In this document: positions 35,614-44,923 of the stretch, one piece after another
How the letters are laid out: each line of letters opens with the position of its first letter
Position numbering within the stretch: the stretch's first letter is position 1
Source: Halalkalibacter wakoensis JCM 9140
GTDB lineage: Bacteria; Bacillota; Bacilli; Bacillales; Bacillaceae_D
Length of the DNA stretch: 49,294 nucleotides
Reading direction: 5' to 3'
NCBI RefSeq assembly: GCF_000513095.1
Contig: NZ_BAUT01000026.1
Location: 1-49,294, forward strand
The notes under the pieces: model-generated
Database searches by the model: none
What the model was told of the DNA's origin: nothing
What the model saw: only the letters and a program-made list of their open reading frames with translations
Position numbers and translations under genes: made by a program

Positions 35614-37164
35614 ATGAGACTGACAGGCTTTGCCTCTGGTATGGATATTAATCAAATGGTTCAGGATTTGATGAAAGCGGAGAGGCAACCGTTACAGAAA
35701 ATGGAGCAGGATCAACAAGAATTAGTACTAAAGATGGGGGAGTACCGAGAAGTAAACCGGGCTTTTCTGGAGTTTAGCAATAATACGTTTGATAGTGTCT
35801 TAAGAAGGGCGAACATGGCTGTAAAAGAAGTAAGTAGTTCAAACGAAGCGTTCGTAAATGGGACAGCTTCATCAGGAGCTGCTACTGGTATGTTTACAAT
35901 TTCTGATGTAGAGAGGCTTGCCACTTCAGCTTATAATGCAAGTAGTGATTCGATTGTTACGAACGCATCAGGTTTTGATCCCGATGGAAGTTTACTAGAA
36001 CAAGAATCCTTTTTTAGTGATGGAATTGAGAGAAATGGCGAAGGGGAAATTGTTTTCTCCATTACTACATATGATGAGAACGGAGAATCGAATAAAGTAG
36101 ACTTTGATTTTGATGAAGATGCTTCTTTAAATGATGTTGTAGATGAAATAAATAGTTCTGATTTAAATGTTCAAGCGTTTTTTGATGTCCAAAGTGGTCG
36201 TATGTCTATTTCGAGAACAGAAACAGGGGTTAATAATGCGACTGATGGAGGAAATGAAATTGAATTTACGGGCAGCTTTTTAACAGACAATCTACTCTTG
36301 TCAGAAGAGAATGAAGTGGCAGCCCAAAATGCATTGTTTTCGATTAATGGATTGGAAGAAGTGGAAAGGCGTAGCAATACATTTGACATTAATGGGGTAA
36401 ACATCACATTAAACAGTACGTTTACGGACCCTGTTAGATTGGACGTTTCTACGAATACAGATGATATTTTTGATACGGTAATGGGATTCGTTGGTGAATA
36501 CAATGAATTAATTGAAATGGTAAATGGGAAAGTAACGGAAGAATATCATCGTGACTATGGACCTCTTACGGATGAACAAAGACGGGAGATGTCAGAGTCT
36601 GAAATTGAATTGTGGGAAGAGAGAGCACATAGTGGGCTTCTTCGTAACGATCGAATGCTAACAGGGGCTCTGAATCAAATGAGAATGGACATGTATGCTC
36701 CAATCGAGATGGAATCTGCTAATCTAGCTTTTTCACATATTTCGGAACTAGGGATTACGACAAGCAGCAATTACCAAGACCGAGGAAAACTTGAAGTCAA
36801 TGAGGAACAACTTCGATCAGCTATTGAAGAAGATCCTGAAGCAGTTTTTCAATTGTTCGCAGCTGATGGCGATGAATATGAAGAGAGAGGGATTGCAAGA
36901 AGAATAAGGGATACATTAGGAGGTCAAATGCAGGTGATCTCTGCTCGTGCTGGTGGTTCAGAGTCTGCATCCAATCAATCGTTCACATTAGGAAGAGAAA
37001 TTGATCAAGCCACAAATAGAATCTCGAATTTTGAACGTCGTATGAAGCAAGTCGAAGAAAGATACTGGGCTCAGTTTAATGCGATGGAACAAGCGATGGC
37101 AAGAGCTAATGCCCAAGCCGAATCTTTGATGTCTCAGTTAGGTGGATTAGGACAACCGATGTAA
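35614..37164 (+). CDS. fliD: FliD, filament cap protein (copy 1)
   Basis: Cap protein under which flagellin folds, 516 residues. N-terminal FliD block FASGMDINQMVQDLM and C-terminal block NFERRMKQVEERYWAQF are present, with the acidic, variable cap domains between. Start ATG at 35614 follows aaaggtga; a GTG at 35605 overlaps it. It is followed by a terminator and then a second FliD gene, which is longer. Confidence 0.95.
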   Translation: MRLTGFASGMDINQMVQDLMKAERQPLQKMEQDQQELVLKMGEYREVNRAFLEFSNNTFDSVLRRANMAVKEVSSSNEAFVNGTASSGAATGMFTISDVERLATSAYNASSDSIVTNASGFDPDGSLLEQESFFSDGIERNGEGEIVFSITTYDENGESNKVDFDFDEDASLNDVVDEINSSDLNVQAFFDVQSGRMSISRTETGVNNATDGGNEIEFTGSFLTDNLLLSEENEVAAQNALFSINGLEEVERRSNTFDINGVNITLNSTFTDPVRLDVSTNTDDIFDTVMGFVGEYNELIEMVNGKVTEEYHRDYGPLTDEQRREMSESEIELWEERAHSGLLRNDRMLTGALNQMRMDMYAPIEMESANLAFSHISELGITTSSNYQDRGKLEVNEEQLRSAIEEDPEAVFQLFAADGDEYEERGIARRIRDTLGGQMQVISARAGGSESASNQSFTLGREIDQATNRISNFERRMKQVEERYWAQFNAMEQAMARANAQAESLMSQLGGLGQPM

Positions 37165-37176
37165 GTGTATACAGAA

Positions 37177-37204
37177 GATGCGCATCATTTGATGGGCATT
37201 TTTT
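37177..37204 (+). terminator. Intrinsic terminator after fliD1
   Basis: A 9-bp stem (atgcgcatc with gatgggcat, one mismatch) and a T run. Confidence 0.75.
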
Positions 37205-37235
37205 GTTTTTATTCTTACTTTCATCCTTTTGAGCT

Positions 37236-37262
37236 TAATATTTATTGAACTCCAACCGATAA
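37236..37262 (+). promoter_or_regulatory. Possible SigD promoter for fliD2
   Basis: taat, 15 bases, accgataa: spacing exact, one or two changes in each box. It lies 100 bases before fliD2. Confidence 0.55.
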
Positions 37263-37362
37263 AAGGATTAGATAATTAGTGTCGTTTTTCTAAGTTTTAT
37301 TTCAAGTAAATTTTCAAATAAACATAATAGACAATAGAATAGAGAACGAGGAGTGGTGAAAG

Positions 37363-39357
37363 TTGAGACTTTCGGGCTTTGCTACAGGGATGGATATTAA
37401 CCAAATGGTACAGGATTTAATGCGTGCTGAACGGATGCCGGTCGATAGAATGAAACAAGATCAGCAAATTCTTGAATGGAGAATGGAAGAATTTCGCTCT
37501 ATAAATAGAAAACTAGAGCAATTTCGAACGAATATATTTGATACGGTGTTAAGGCAATCAAAGATGTTGGCTAACAAGGCAACAAGTTCTAGCAACCACT
37601 TGGTTACGGCTACTGCAACATCTACAGCCAATCCTGGAACTTTTCGTATTACCGAGGTAAGTCGTTTAGCAACTGCTGCTTCTAATGCAAGTGCAGAACC
37701 AATATCTACGGGTGACAAAATTAAGAAAACAGCTGCTTTGCAATCACAAAGTTTTGCAGATGATAGTTTTTGGCAACAAGGTATCGTCAATAAAAAAGAT
37801 ATTACAGTATCTGCCCAAACTAGAGAAGTAACTGTGACAGGGGGAGTTCAGAATCGTGAAACTGCCATGGTTAAAGTAAACGGTGTAGCAATGGAAGTCG
37901 TTACTACCACTGAAGGGGCTCTTCGAGATAATCAAGTTCGGGTAAATGATGGTACCCTTGAGTTTGGTCGAACGTTAAGGTCAAGAGATAAAATAGAGAT
38001 TACAACTTTTTCAGACGAATCTGCAACACAAACATTTGCGATTAATGAAAGTAATTTAAATAAACGGTTAGATAAAAGAGGGATTAATGAGAGTTCATTA
38101 GAAGTAACTGTAGGAGGCGTTCCTCTAACTGTCGTTACGGACCCTAATACAACTTTAGAATCGGGTCAAGTATTTGTAAATCTTCAAACCGGTGCAATGC
38201 GCTTTGCTGAAGGCACTGAGGGGGAGGCGTCGGTTACTTATAAACAAAATTATTCAACTTCTAGCATTACGACATATAACAAAGACGGAAATGCTGTAAC
38301 AGATCAATTTGTGTTTACAGGTGATCAAACAATGAATGAAGTTGTTCGTCAAATGAATGCCTCTAATACTGGAATTAATGTGTTTTACGATGAACACGCT
38401 GATAAAGTGTCCGTCATACGTACAGAAACAGGTAGTTTTACAGACGGTCGTGAAATAAATTTCTCAGGTGGCTTTTTTACTGCTGGACTTCAATTAGGAA
38501 TTAGCGAAGAACGTGGTGGTCAAAATGCCAGATTCACAATCAATGGTCTTGAAACAGAACGCCAATCTAATACGTTCACGATGAACGGGGTAACGATGAC
38601 TCTTCAAGGTACGTTTAGAGAAGGGGAAAACACGGTTACAATTGGTGCCTCGACTGATGTAGATTCGATTATGGATACGATAAAAGGTTTTATTGACGAA
38701 TATAATGAACTGGTAGATTTAGTGAATGGAAAGGTGAGAGAGCCATTCCACCGGGATTACCGTCCTCTTACAGATGAACAACGTGCAGAAATGACAGATA
38801 AGGAAATTGAGCGCTGGGAAGAAAGAGCCATGAGCGGGATGCTACGTAGCGACCGAACACTTCGAAATGGGTTTGACCGTTTTCGTATGGATATGTATGC
38901 ACCAGTTAACATTGGATTTGACTCACAATACAACCAGCTTTCTGCAATTGGAATAACGACAACAAGAAACTTTTCAGATGGTGGGAAGCTCGAAATTAAT
39001 GAAGATAAGCTGCGTGCAGCAATCGAAAATGATTCAGAAGCAGTTTTTAAAATTTTTGCTGGTGATGGAGCTACAAATGCCGAAAAAGGAATAGCTAGGC
39101 GTGTAAGAGATAGTGCAAATGGGCTAATTGACCAAATAGCGCAACGTGCAGGTGGTTCTCGAAACAGGAATATAAATCATCAATTTACTATTGGAAGAGA
39201 AATGAATAGACTTGATGACCGTATTTCAAATTTTGAGCGACGTATGCAGAAAGTTGAAGAGAGGTACTGGGCACAGTTTACAGCAATGGAAAAAGCAGTA
39301 GCAAGAGCGAATTCTCAAGGAGATGCATTGCTTGCTCAATTGTATGGCGGGTTTTAA
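37363..39357 (+). CDS. fliD: FliD, filament cap protein (copy 2, long)
   Basis: Second cap protein, 664 residues, starting at TTG (ribosome site gaggagtgg). Ends match copy 1 closely (FATGMDINQMVQDLM, and NFERRMQKVEERYWAQF), so the genes arose by tandem duplication. The middle has an additional 150 residues or so (about 110-300) with beta-rich segments. A cap of different size would suit a different filament; the giant flagellin at 40851 is an obvious partner. Confidence 0.94.
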   Translation: MRLSGFATGMDINQMVQDLMRAERMPVDRMKQDQQILEWRMEEFRSINRKLEQFRTNIFDTVLRQSKMLANKATSSSNHLVTATATSTANPGTFRITEVSRLATAASNASAEPISTGDKIKKTAALQSQSFADDSFWQQGIVNKKDITVSAQTREVTVTGGVQNRETAMVKVNGVAMEVVTTTEGALRDNQVRVNDGTLEFGRTLRSRDKIEITTFSDESATQTFAINESNLNKRLDKRGINESSLEVTVGGVPLTVVTDPNTTLESGQVFVNLQTGAMRFAEGTEGEASVTYKQNYSTSSITTYNKDGNAVTDQFVFTGDQTMNEVVRQMNASNTGINVFYDEHADKVSVIRTETGSFTDGREINFSGGFFTAGLQLGISEERGGQNARFTINGLETERQSNTFTMNGVTMTLQGTFREGENTVTIGASTDVDSIMDTIKGFIDEYNELVDLVNGKVREPFHRDYRPLTDEQRAEMTDKEIERWEERAMSGMLRSDRTLRNGFDRFRMDMYAPVNIGFDSQYNQLSAIGITTTRNFSDGGKLEINEDKLRAAIENDSEAVFKIFAGDGATNAEKGIARRVRDSANGLIDQIAQRAGGSRNRNINHQFTIGREMNRLDDRISNFERRMQKVEERYWAQFTAMEKAVARANSQGDALLAQLYGGF

Positions 39358-39424
39358 AGTGGAAATAAAATTACTTAGTATATATTAGTGAATTCTTATA
39401 AATGCTGGATTCAAGAATAATTGC

Positions 39425-39452
39425 TTTAGAAGAAAGGCATATTGACCGATAT
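39425..39452 (+). promoter_or_regulatory. Possible SigD promoter for flaG
   Basis: A clear SigD -10 (accgatat) 32 bases before flaG; the -35 (ctttag area) is poor. Confidence 0.5.
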
Positions 39453-39483
39453 AATAACAAATGGATAAAGTGGAGGTTGGGGG

Positions 39484-39861
39484 ATGGATGTAAAAGGATA
39501 TTTTCATACAGTCACTAATCTTCTGCCAGAGAAAACAACATCAAGTCAAGTCACCAGAGCAGAAAAAGTAGAAACACCTACTAGCATTATTGAAAAAGGG
39601 ATTGAACAATTAAAGACTAATAAAGCGGAAGATTATTCAAAGGAACACTTGACTAAGCAAGTAGAAAACATGAACGAACTTTTAGAGACGAATAAGACGG
39701 CTTTAAAATTCAATGTTCATGAAGATTTAAATCGTCTTTATGTTCAAGTGGTTAGCAAAGATACAAGTGAGATCGTAAAAGAAATACCGCCTGAGCAGTT
39801 TCTAGATATGGTTGCATCGATGCTAAAGCATGCAGGGTTAATTGTCGATCAACGAGTTTAG
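39484..39861 (+). CDS. flaG: FlaG protein (YvyC)
   Basis: A 125-residue FlaG family protein. The conserved half is the end: LKFNVHEDLNRLYVQVVSKDTSEIVKEIPPEQFLD. FlaG affects filament length in other bacteria. In B. subtilis it precedes fliD; here it follows two fliD genes and precedes fliS by 45 bases. The ribosome site is ggaggt. Confidence 0.92.
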   Translation: MDVKGYFHTVTNLLPEKTTSSQVTRAEKVETPTSIIEKGIEQLKTNKAEDYSKEHLTKQVENMNELLETNKTALKFNVHEDLNRLYVQVVSKDTSEIVKEIPPEQFLDMVASMLKHAGLIVDQRV

Positions 39862-39906
39862 AAGAGTTAATTAAGTTAAAGAGTAACAAGGAAGGGTGTT
39901 TTACAA

Positions 39907-40305
39907 ATGGCAACAAATATGCAAGCAGCTTATAAGCAAAATGCAATGAAAACCGCATCACCAGGAGAGCTGACGCTAATGCTGTACAACGGTTGCTTAA
40001 AATTTATCAAACAAGCAAAACAAGCAATGGATGCCCAAGAAATTGAAAAAAGAAACATAGCGACTACAAAGGCTCAAAACATCATCCGTGAATTGATGGT
40101 CACGTTAAAGACCGATTCTGAAGTTGGTCAAAATATGATGCAAATGTATGATTTTATTTTACGTCAGTTAGTTGAAGCGAATGTGAAAAATGATCCACAA
40201 GCGCTAGCAAATGCAGAAGATCTAGTTACTCAATTTCGTGATACGTGGAAAGAAGTGGTTCTGATTGATCGCCAACAACGTCACGGTGCTGGTGGGAAAG
40301 CGTAA
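39907..40305 (+). CDS. fliS: FliS, flagellin export chaperone
   Basis: Chaperone that binds the flagellin C terminus before export, 132 residues. Four-helix fold with the family start YKQNAMKTASPGELTLMLYNGC. Its stop overlaps the fliT start by one base. Confidence 0.95.
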   Translation: MATNMQAAYKQNAMKTASPGELTLMLYNGCLKFIKQAKQAMDAQEIEKRNIATTKAQNIIRELMVTLKTDSEVGQNMMQMYDFILRQLVEANVKNDPQALANAEDLVTQFRDTWKEVVLIDRQQRHGAGGKA

Positions 40306-40667
40306 TGTCTGTCGTCAAAGATCTTTATTTAAAGACGGATGCTTTGTTTCAACTGGCTAGTCAACCTTTGCCTAAAGATCATGATGAACGCGATCGATTT
40401 ATTGCCAAGGTTGATGAGATGTTGGCGGAGCGGGATGAGTTAATTGCGAACGTCAATTCCAAACAATTAACGGAAGTAGAAAAAAGGTTGGGCCAGGAAC
40501 TTTTAAAGTTGAATGCGAACCTTCAACAACGACTTGCGCAAATTCAAGCCGAAATTCGTGCTAACTTGACTGACATCAAGCAAAAAAGAGAAACAAGTCG
40601 GAAATATGAAAATCCGTTTGATGGTCCAACATCTGATGGTGTGTTTTTTGATAAGCGCGGTGTGTAA
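40305..40667 (+). CDS. fliT: FliT, FliD export chaperone
   Basis: A 120-residue, mostly helical protein at the normal fliT place after fliS. FliT-type proteins bind FliD before export. Charged coiled-coil features (RLGQELLKLNANLQQRLAQI) are seen. The short C-terminal tail with FDGPTSDGVFFDKR is typical of bacillary FliT. Confidence 0.88.
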   Translation: MSVVKDLYLKTDALFQLASQPLPKDHDERDRFIAKVDEMLAERDELIANVNSKQLTEVEKRLGQELLKLNANLQQRLAQIQAEIRANLTDIKQKRETSRKYENPFDGPTSDGVFFDKRGV

Positions 40668-40670
40668 TAG

Positions 40671-40704
40671 AGGTTGCTCCTTTATAGAGTAGCCTTCTTT
40701 TTTT
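40671..40704 (+). terminator. Intrinsic terminator after fliT
   Basis: A 9-bp stem (aggttgctc with gagtagcct, one G-U pair) with a long T run. Confidence 0.8.
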
Positions 40705-40757
40705 GGGTAAACTGTAAACGCTTATTGATTTTTTGGAGGGTAACGGTAGAACTAAGT

Positions 40758-40784
40758 TAATCTAGTAAAAATACAAACCGTTAA
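40758..40784 (+). promoter_or_regulatory. Weak SigD-like promoter for giant flagellin
   Basis: taat, 15 bases, accgttaa. Spacing is right, but several bases differ from the consensus; compare the motif at 37236. Confidence 0.35.
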
Positions 40785-40850
40785 TAGTAAATGGAAGCTA
40801 TTTAGTAGATGTATTGTTGTATTCATTCTGAAGGTTGGAAGGTGAGCTAA

Positions 40851-43800
40851 ATGATTGTTAGTGGCAGCTATTTGTCAACGATGTTAAACAATAAGATGAA
40901 GAAAAATCAAAATAGCCTGCAAACGGCAATGGAACGTTTAAGCTCAGGGAAGAAAATCAACCGGGCGGCGGATGATGCGGCTGGATTAGCGATTAGTAAA
41001 AAAATGCAGGCGTTGATTAGAGGAACGCAGCAGGCGTCGCGCAATGTGCAGGATGCGGGATCGCTTGTTCAGACGGCTGAAGGTGGGATGGAGGAAATCA
41101 CCTCTATTTTGCAAAGGATTCGAGAACTGTCCGTACAGGCAGCAAATGACACCGTTACAAGATCGGATCGAGTGGTCATTCAAGATGAAATTGACGAATT
41201 AAACAAGGCTGTCAATGATATTGTTATTAATACTGAATTTAATACGAAGAAGCTATTAACGAATACAACACCAGGGGAGTACCTTTACGAGAACCGAACG
41301 GCATCGAAAACGTCACAGTTGTCGTTGAATAGTAATACTACTTATGTTCAAGTGGGGATAAATCAAGTAGGGACGCCTTCTCTCCCGGAATCGATTGTTG
41401 AGAGCAATACGAACTTTGAATTTTCTCCAGCCGTTGAAATGCAGCCGTATCGACCAGTATCGTATATCGGTACAACGGTTGTCGATCATCTTCCTCAGTG
41501 GTCTTTGGATGGTGAGTCGATTGTGTTTCAGTCTAGTCGTGTTGGTGGTCAGTACGTGGTGCCTGCAGATGTAAGTCGTGATCCAGAGGTAAGTGGTTCT
41601 GTCGCTACCGCTCCGCGAAAGACGAGAACGGAACCGCCGTTAATGCAGCTTTATCATAGTGGTTCGAATCTTTATGTCCAAGCGCGTTCTTCAACGTCTC
41701 ATGGGTGGTCGACAATCCAAACGATTTCCAACTATAACTCGAGTGATGGCAGTAATGGATATAGTTTTTCTCCTAGAGTAGATGAAGAGGGGAATACTTC
41801 ATTTGTTTATTCGGATAACGAAGGGAATATCAGGAGGGTTGATGTTAATCTTAATCTTAATCTCTCGACTTTGCTCCAACAGTAATCAATCCTGGGGGAG
41901 TGGACCTGATTCCGAATACAGACCGACTTCATATTCCTGTAACGAATAATACATTGACGTTGCCGACGACACCGGATTTATATCGAATGGATGATAGAAT
42001 AAATGCTTCGCTTCAAATTGAAAAGGTGAATGATAGCGGAAGCAAAGTATTAACATATTGGGATAGGGATGAAAATGGAGACCCGCCAAGCGGTTATTAT
42101 TTTACGGTCTCGGGAAATGCCGTTACGTTTTGGGGGGATGCCATCATTGGAGCGGAAGATGTCGATGATGCGCAAGACTTTTATCGCTTTTCCTATGTGT
42201 CTGATGGAGTGCAAGACAACATCCATACTGTTTCGATTCCTCCTTTAGCAGAAGTATATAATATGAATGGTGAAGAAGGCCCGCACTCGATGCGAATTCA
42301 AGTCGGCGGAGATACGGTAAGGCCGGATCAATTGTTAGCGGCAAGGCCAAGTGCAGAGGACATTGAAACGACTCATGGGGTGTATGTGGATCAATCGACA
42401 GGCCGGATTGAATTTTATGGGGATTTGCGACCTGCTTACAACCAAGAAATCTCTATTCGATATCGAGAAGATGACGACGGGCGTAATGATGTATACACAT
42501 TTACGCTGCCGAATGGGACCGGAATTGATACATACAACCTTGAGAATGAACCAGATTTAGAATTGAATCGCTCTTTACGTGTGTTTACGCGAACGGGGAG
42601 TGGAGTAGAACAAGAATTACTGTACGATGGAGAAAATGGGTATACGTATAACCCGTCAAATGGGCAAATAAGTTTACATGGAAATGCTCGTCCTGATTTG
42701 CCATCGGGAACAACGATCCGAGTTGAATATATGAGAGACTTGTCTGGTTCGCAGACGACAACAGAGGTATATGGTATTCCTTTAGATTGGAGATACCCAG
42801 AAGTTTATAATATTGAGACGGATGAGGAACCTAAATCGATCAGAGTCTATCGAAATGGGGAAGAGATTTCTTTTTCAGAAACGGAAGGGTTTTTTTATAA
42901 TGAAGAGACGAATACGATTGAGTTGAATGGGATGGCTCGGCCGGATACGGGGGATTTATATTCGATACATATGATCCGCGAGCTAGGTGGTGTCAGTTGG
43001 CGCAATGGTGTGGTGGAAGTTGGATTAAGCACCCCGCCGGAGACGTATGGGATAGCCGATCCAGACATTCCATCAACGTTCCGCGTTGTAGTGGATGGCC
43101 GCGAGGTTCATTATGATCCATTTCAGCTTGATGGTTTTTATTATAATAGTGATACAAATCGAATTGAACTTTACGGAGAGTCACGTCCGGATGCTGGACA
43201 TGCTTCCGATCCGGATGTGCAAGTATATTATGTATATGAAAGCTCTGCGGCAACCAGAGGAAACGATACATATGATTTTCGCTTAAATTCAAGTTCTCTC
43301 TCTTATGGTGTGGGCACAGATGAGGAGCCACAAGCAATTCGTGTGTATTTGAGTGGAGTAGAAATTCCTTACAGTGAAGAACATGGATATACCTACAATA
43401 CGGATACGAACATATTATCACTTCATGGAGATTTCAGGCCGGATGGTGGGAATGACAGGGGAGATTATCGCGTTTATTCAGTTAGTAGCAATAGCATCAC
43501 GATACCTGTGCCAACAAATTCATATGTATATGAAGTTCATGTGAATGGGCAGGAGATACCCGAGACAGATAGCATAGATGGAAATGGCTATTATTTTGAT
43601 GGTCGAATGGTTCAATTAGTTGGTGATGCTCGTCCTAATATTACGAATACAACCGGCTCTGTACGTATGAACGTTTCTTATTACGATTCATTAGATATTC
43701 ATTTGAATAATTCACCAAGTATGCCTGATTATCTTTCAAGTTGTGGATGTGGGGAAGACGCTCACTTGTTATTTTCGGAAATTGACCCGACAGAGCTGTC

Positions 43801-44344
43801 TGTTTATTTTAATGGTACTACGTTAACGGATGAGCAGTTCTCCTTACAAGGAAACCGGATTGTATTAGACAAGGATAAAGTAGATGTCCAGCTTGGTGCC
43901 AATACGATAGAAGTAGATTACCGCTTGCGCTATGTTGTTGGCTATGAAGCCAATGATTTTACATTCCAAGTCGGAGCGAACGCTGGTCAGAACTATCTTG
44001 TCGAAATCCAATCCTTTGATAATATGCTTATGGATACGAATCAAATTTGTGTGTTGACACATGAAGAGGCAAGTGCCAGCATTAATCTTGTCGATAAAGC
44101 GTTGAGTTTTGTGAATGCAGAGCGAAGCCACGTTGGTGCCGTTTCGAACCGTTTAAATAGCATGGCGTCAAACTTGTCCGTTCTCGAAGAAAATACAACA
44201 GCAGCAGTTAGTCGAATAGAAGATGCCGATATGGCAAAAGAAGCAATGAATCTAATGAGAGCGAATGTGTTGTCTCAAGCGCAAACAGCGATGCATGCTC
44301 AAATGAATCAATCGAGCCACCGAGTATTAGAGTTGTTAAGATAG
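40851..44344 (+). pseudogene. Giant flagellin with tandem beta-module insert, frame broken
   Basis: The first frame (40851-41885) starts with a flagellin N-terminal D0/D1 (TAMERLSSGKKINRAADDAA, and NTEFNTKKLL). The second (41900-44344) ends with a flagellin C terminus (SRIEDADMAKEAMNLMRANV, end HRVLELLR). Around 41871 the frames join if one T is restored: TFAPTVINPGGVDL. The restored protein is about 1164 residues, against 323 for Hag. The insert begins with a WSLDGESIVFQSSR stretch like beta-propeller repeats. Then six or seven modules of about 83 residues follow (pattern GY-x-YN-x-x-T-N-x-I-x-L-x-G-x-x-RPD), centred near 42378, 42640, 42885, 43134, 43385 and 43585. The ribosome site is gaaggtgag. 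It follows fliT, outside the usual operon. Confidence 0.87.
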
Positions 44345-44390
44345 CTTTTTCTTTATCGATAGATATTCCTTTATCATTGGAGTGATCACT

Positions 44391-44618
44391 TTGCAAGAAA
44401 GCGGTTTTTGTACAGAGTGTGGCAAGGTAAAACAAAATCAGAAAATCTCGTTTTGTAACGCTTGTTATGAGGTGTTTCGGAATGATTGTCAGAAAGTCAG
44501 AAGCTTGTTAGCGGAAAACCCAAAGTTAACGATCCTTGACCTTGTTAATGTAAGTGGATTTTCGTTACAAAGAGTAAGACAGATGATCGAGTATGGAGCT
44601 TTAAAAATTAGAGAGTAG
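44391..44618 (+). CDS. Mini YvyF-like zinc-ribbon protein
   Basis: A 75-residue protein starting at TTG (44391, with ggag eight bases before) or GTG (44382). The zinc ribbon FCTECGK and FCNACYE is followed by VRSLLAENPKLTILDLV and a helix-turn-helix-like VSGFSLQRVRQMIEYG. It matches the first two-thirds of YvyF and the broken protein at 24604. Position right behind the giant flagellin suggests a regulatory tie to it. Confidence 0.78.
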   Translation: MQESGFCTECGKVKQNQKISFCNACYEVFRNDCQKVRSLLAENPKLTILDLVNVSGFSLQRVRQMIEYGALKIRE

Positions 44619-44631
44619 AATAATGATATTT

Positions 44632-44672
44632 AAGCCTAGACTTAGAGATCTTTTCTCAAGTCTAGCTTTTTT
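44632..44672 (+). terminator. Intrinsic terminator after mini YvyF gene
   Basis: Stem ctagactt-agaga with tctc-aagtctag and a long T run. Beyond it, to 44924, I see no gene and no convincing promoter. Confidence 0.82.
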
Positions 44673-44923
44673 GTTTGCCGTAAAAAAGGTTGGAACTAAA
44701 TCTTACAGGGTCTAGGAATGAAGATTCAAGACATTTCTCCTATCTGTGTAGGTGAAACACTGCCTTTTATCGTCTTGTAACTCGATTAGTATGCAAGTTT
44801 ACTTTAGTTAAAACAGCTAATAATAATGGTTTTTATTATTCTCTTTAACCAATGACGTAAGTGCGAATGAGAGGTAAGCTGTGAGAGTAAGGTTGGTTGG
44901 ATTTGATTAAGGAGGATTTTATT

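Noticed and set aside
42993-43421. 142-residue antisense open frame in the giant flagellin
   Set aside because: Low-complexity H-rich product of the repeated beta modules read backwards.
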